NCBI GenBank assembly: GCA_022510385.1
Contig: JAFLTQ010000007.1
Location: 54,757 to 118,756 of the forward strand
Direction: 5' to 3'
DNA: 64,000 nt
Source: Muribaculaceae bacterium
GTDB taxonomy: Bacteria; Bacteroidota; Bacteroidia; Bacteroidales; Muribaculaceae
Part shown: piece by piece, positions 63,948 to 64,000 of the stretch
Layout of the letters: the number at the start of each line of letters is the position of its first letter
Position numbering within the stretch: the first letter of the stretch is position 1
Notes under the pieces: model-generated
The model's input: only the letters and a program-made list of their open reading frames with translations
Databases searched by the model: none
What the model was told of the DNA's origin: nothing
Translations under genes and position numbers: made by a program

Positions 63948-64000
63948 TTATTTACCGTTACGACGGAGGTGTTCCTCGTAATCATACTCGTTCAGAGACG
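63948..64000 (-). CDS. C-terminal end of a minus-strand gene running off the window
   Basis: Reading the minus strand from 64000, the frame SLNEYDYEEHLRRNGK ends with TAA at 63950-63948. The residue mix looks like a real protein end, and the gene would converge with the YolD-like gene. Only 16 codons are visible, so nothing can be said about function. Confidence 0.4.
   Translation of the reverse strand, partial: SLNEYDYEEHLRRNGK

Overview
The window looks like a gut Bacteroidales chromosome. The evidence is conjugation proteins of the Bacteroides conjugative-transposon type (TraN, TraO, a MobC/VirD4 coupling protein), Bacteroidetes promoter boxes of the TAnnTTTG type, almost no Shine-Dalgarno sequences, and abundant lipoproteins and TonB-type outer-membrane proteins. 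It appears to be a large integrative conjugative element (ICE), or a composite of elements, whose moderate-GC transfer modules are interrupted by very AT-rich cargo. No rRNA, tRNA, CRISPR array, integrase or relaxase was seen.

Layout. 1-9310 is a transfer module: traN, traO, three fimbrillin-like lipoproteins, a membrane coiled-coil protein ending in an RNA-polymerase alpha-CTD-like domain, the coupling ATPase and a lysozyme. 9355-14031 is AT-rich conflict cargo: an HNH_5-like gene that appears split, then a minus-strand DUF262 / HEPN / PD-(D/E)XK-nuclease operon. 15233-24811 is bracketed by two decayed same-orientation relics of a peptide-exporter ABC gene plus a small membrane protein. Between them lie a LuxR-type regulator, a ThiF-like enzyme, a GNAT/FeeM-like acyltransferase, three small lipoproteins and a TonB-receptor/DUF4249 pair. 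24829-28655 is an alpha-oxoamine synthase plus GNAT pair flanked by two TetR regulators. 29339-34634 is a seven-gene operon: a small Gly/Ser-start protein, a PfkB-nucleoside deoxyribosyltransferase fusion, a QueC homologue, an HhH-GPD glycosylase, two TIR proteins and a TM-macro protein resembling Thoeris ThsA of the TM-macro type. 34719-51532 is a second transfer/maintenance module (M23 peptidase, DUF4099, TOPRIM protein, PH-domain protein, secreted TraI-like pair, glucosaminidase-M23, OB-fold protein, ArdC-like proteins). 52964-62406 (minus) is a radical-SAM RiPP cluster: outer-membrane barrel, small secreted protein, 53-residue GG-leader precursor, rSAM/SPASM enzyme, two DUF6734 glycosyltransferase-like proteins and a C39-peptidase ABC exporter. 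63254-64000 holds a 5'-truncated kinase-like gene, a YolD-like gene and the end of a minus-strand gene.

The two strongest signals are these. (1) Four promoters (thiF, the acyltransferase, the 18.5-kb lipoprotein, and the outer-membrane gene of the RiPP cluster 45 kb away) share one architecture: a 13-bp arm ACACAAAAGKGTA exactly 24 bp upstream of the TAnnTTTG box. Three of the four have a second, inverted arm exactly 24 bp further out. This implies one regulon joining the two loci, with the nearby LuxR-type protein as the obvious candidate regulator. (2) The QueC/glycosylase/deoxyribosyltransferase genes are joined to TIR/TIR/TM-macro genes in a combination I cannot assign to any named defence system, and the operon opens with a protein whose N-terminus (MGSTGTG) could be a substrate for a QueC-type conjugating enzyme.

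Three coding regions (9.9 kb, 43.05 kb, 60.06 kb) are broken by what look like single-base losses, two of them in homopolymers. Assembly error is a live alternative to real frameshifting there.
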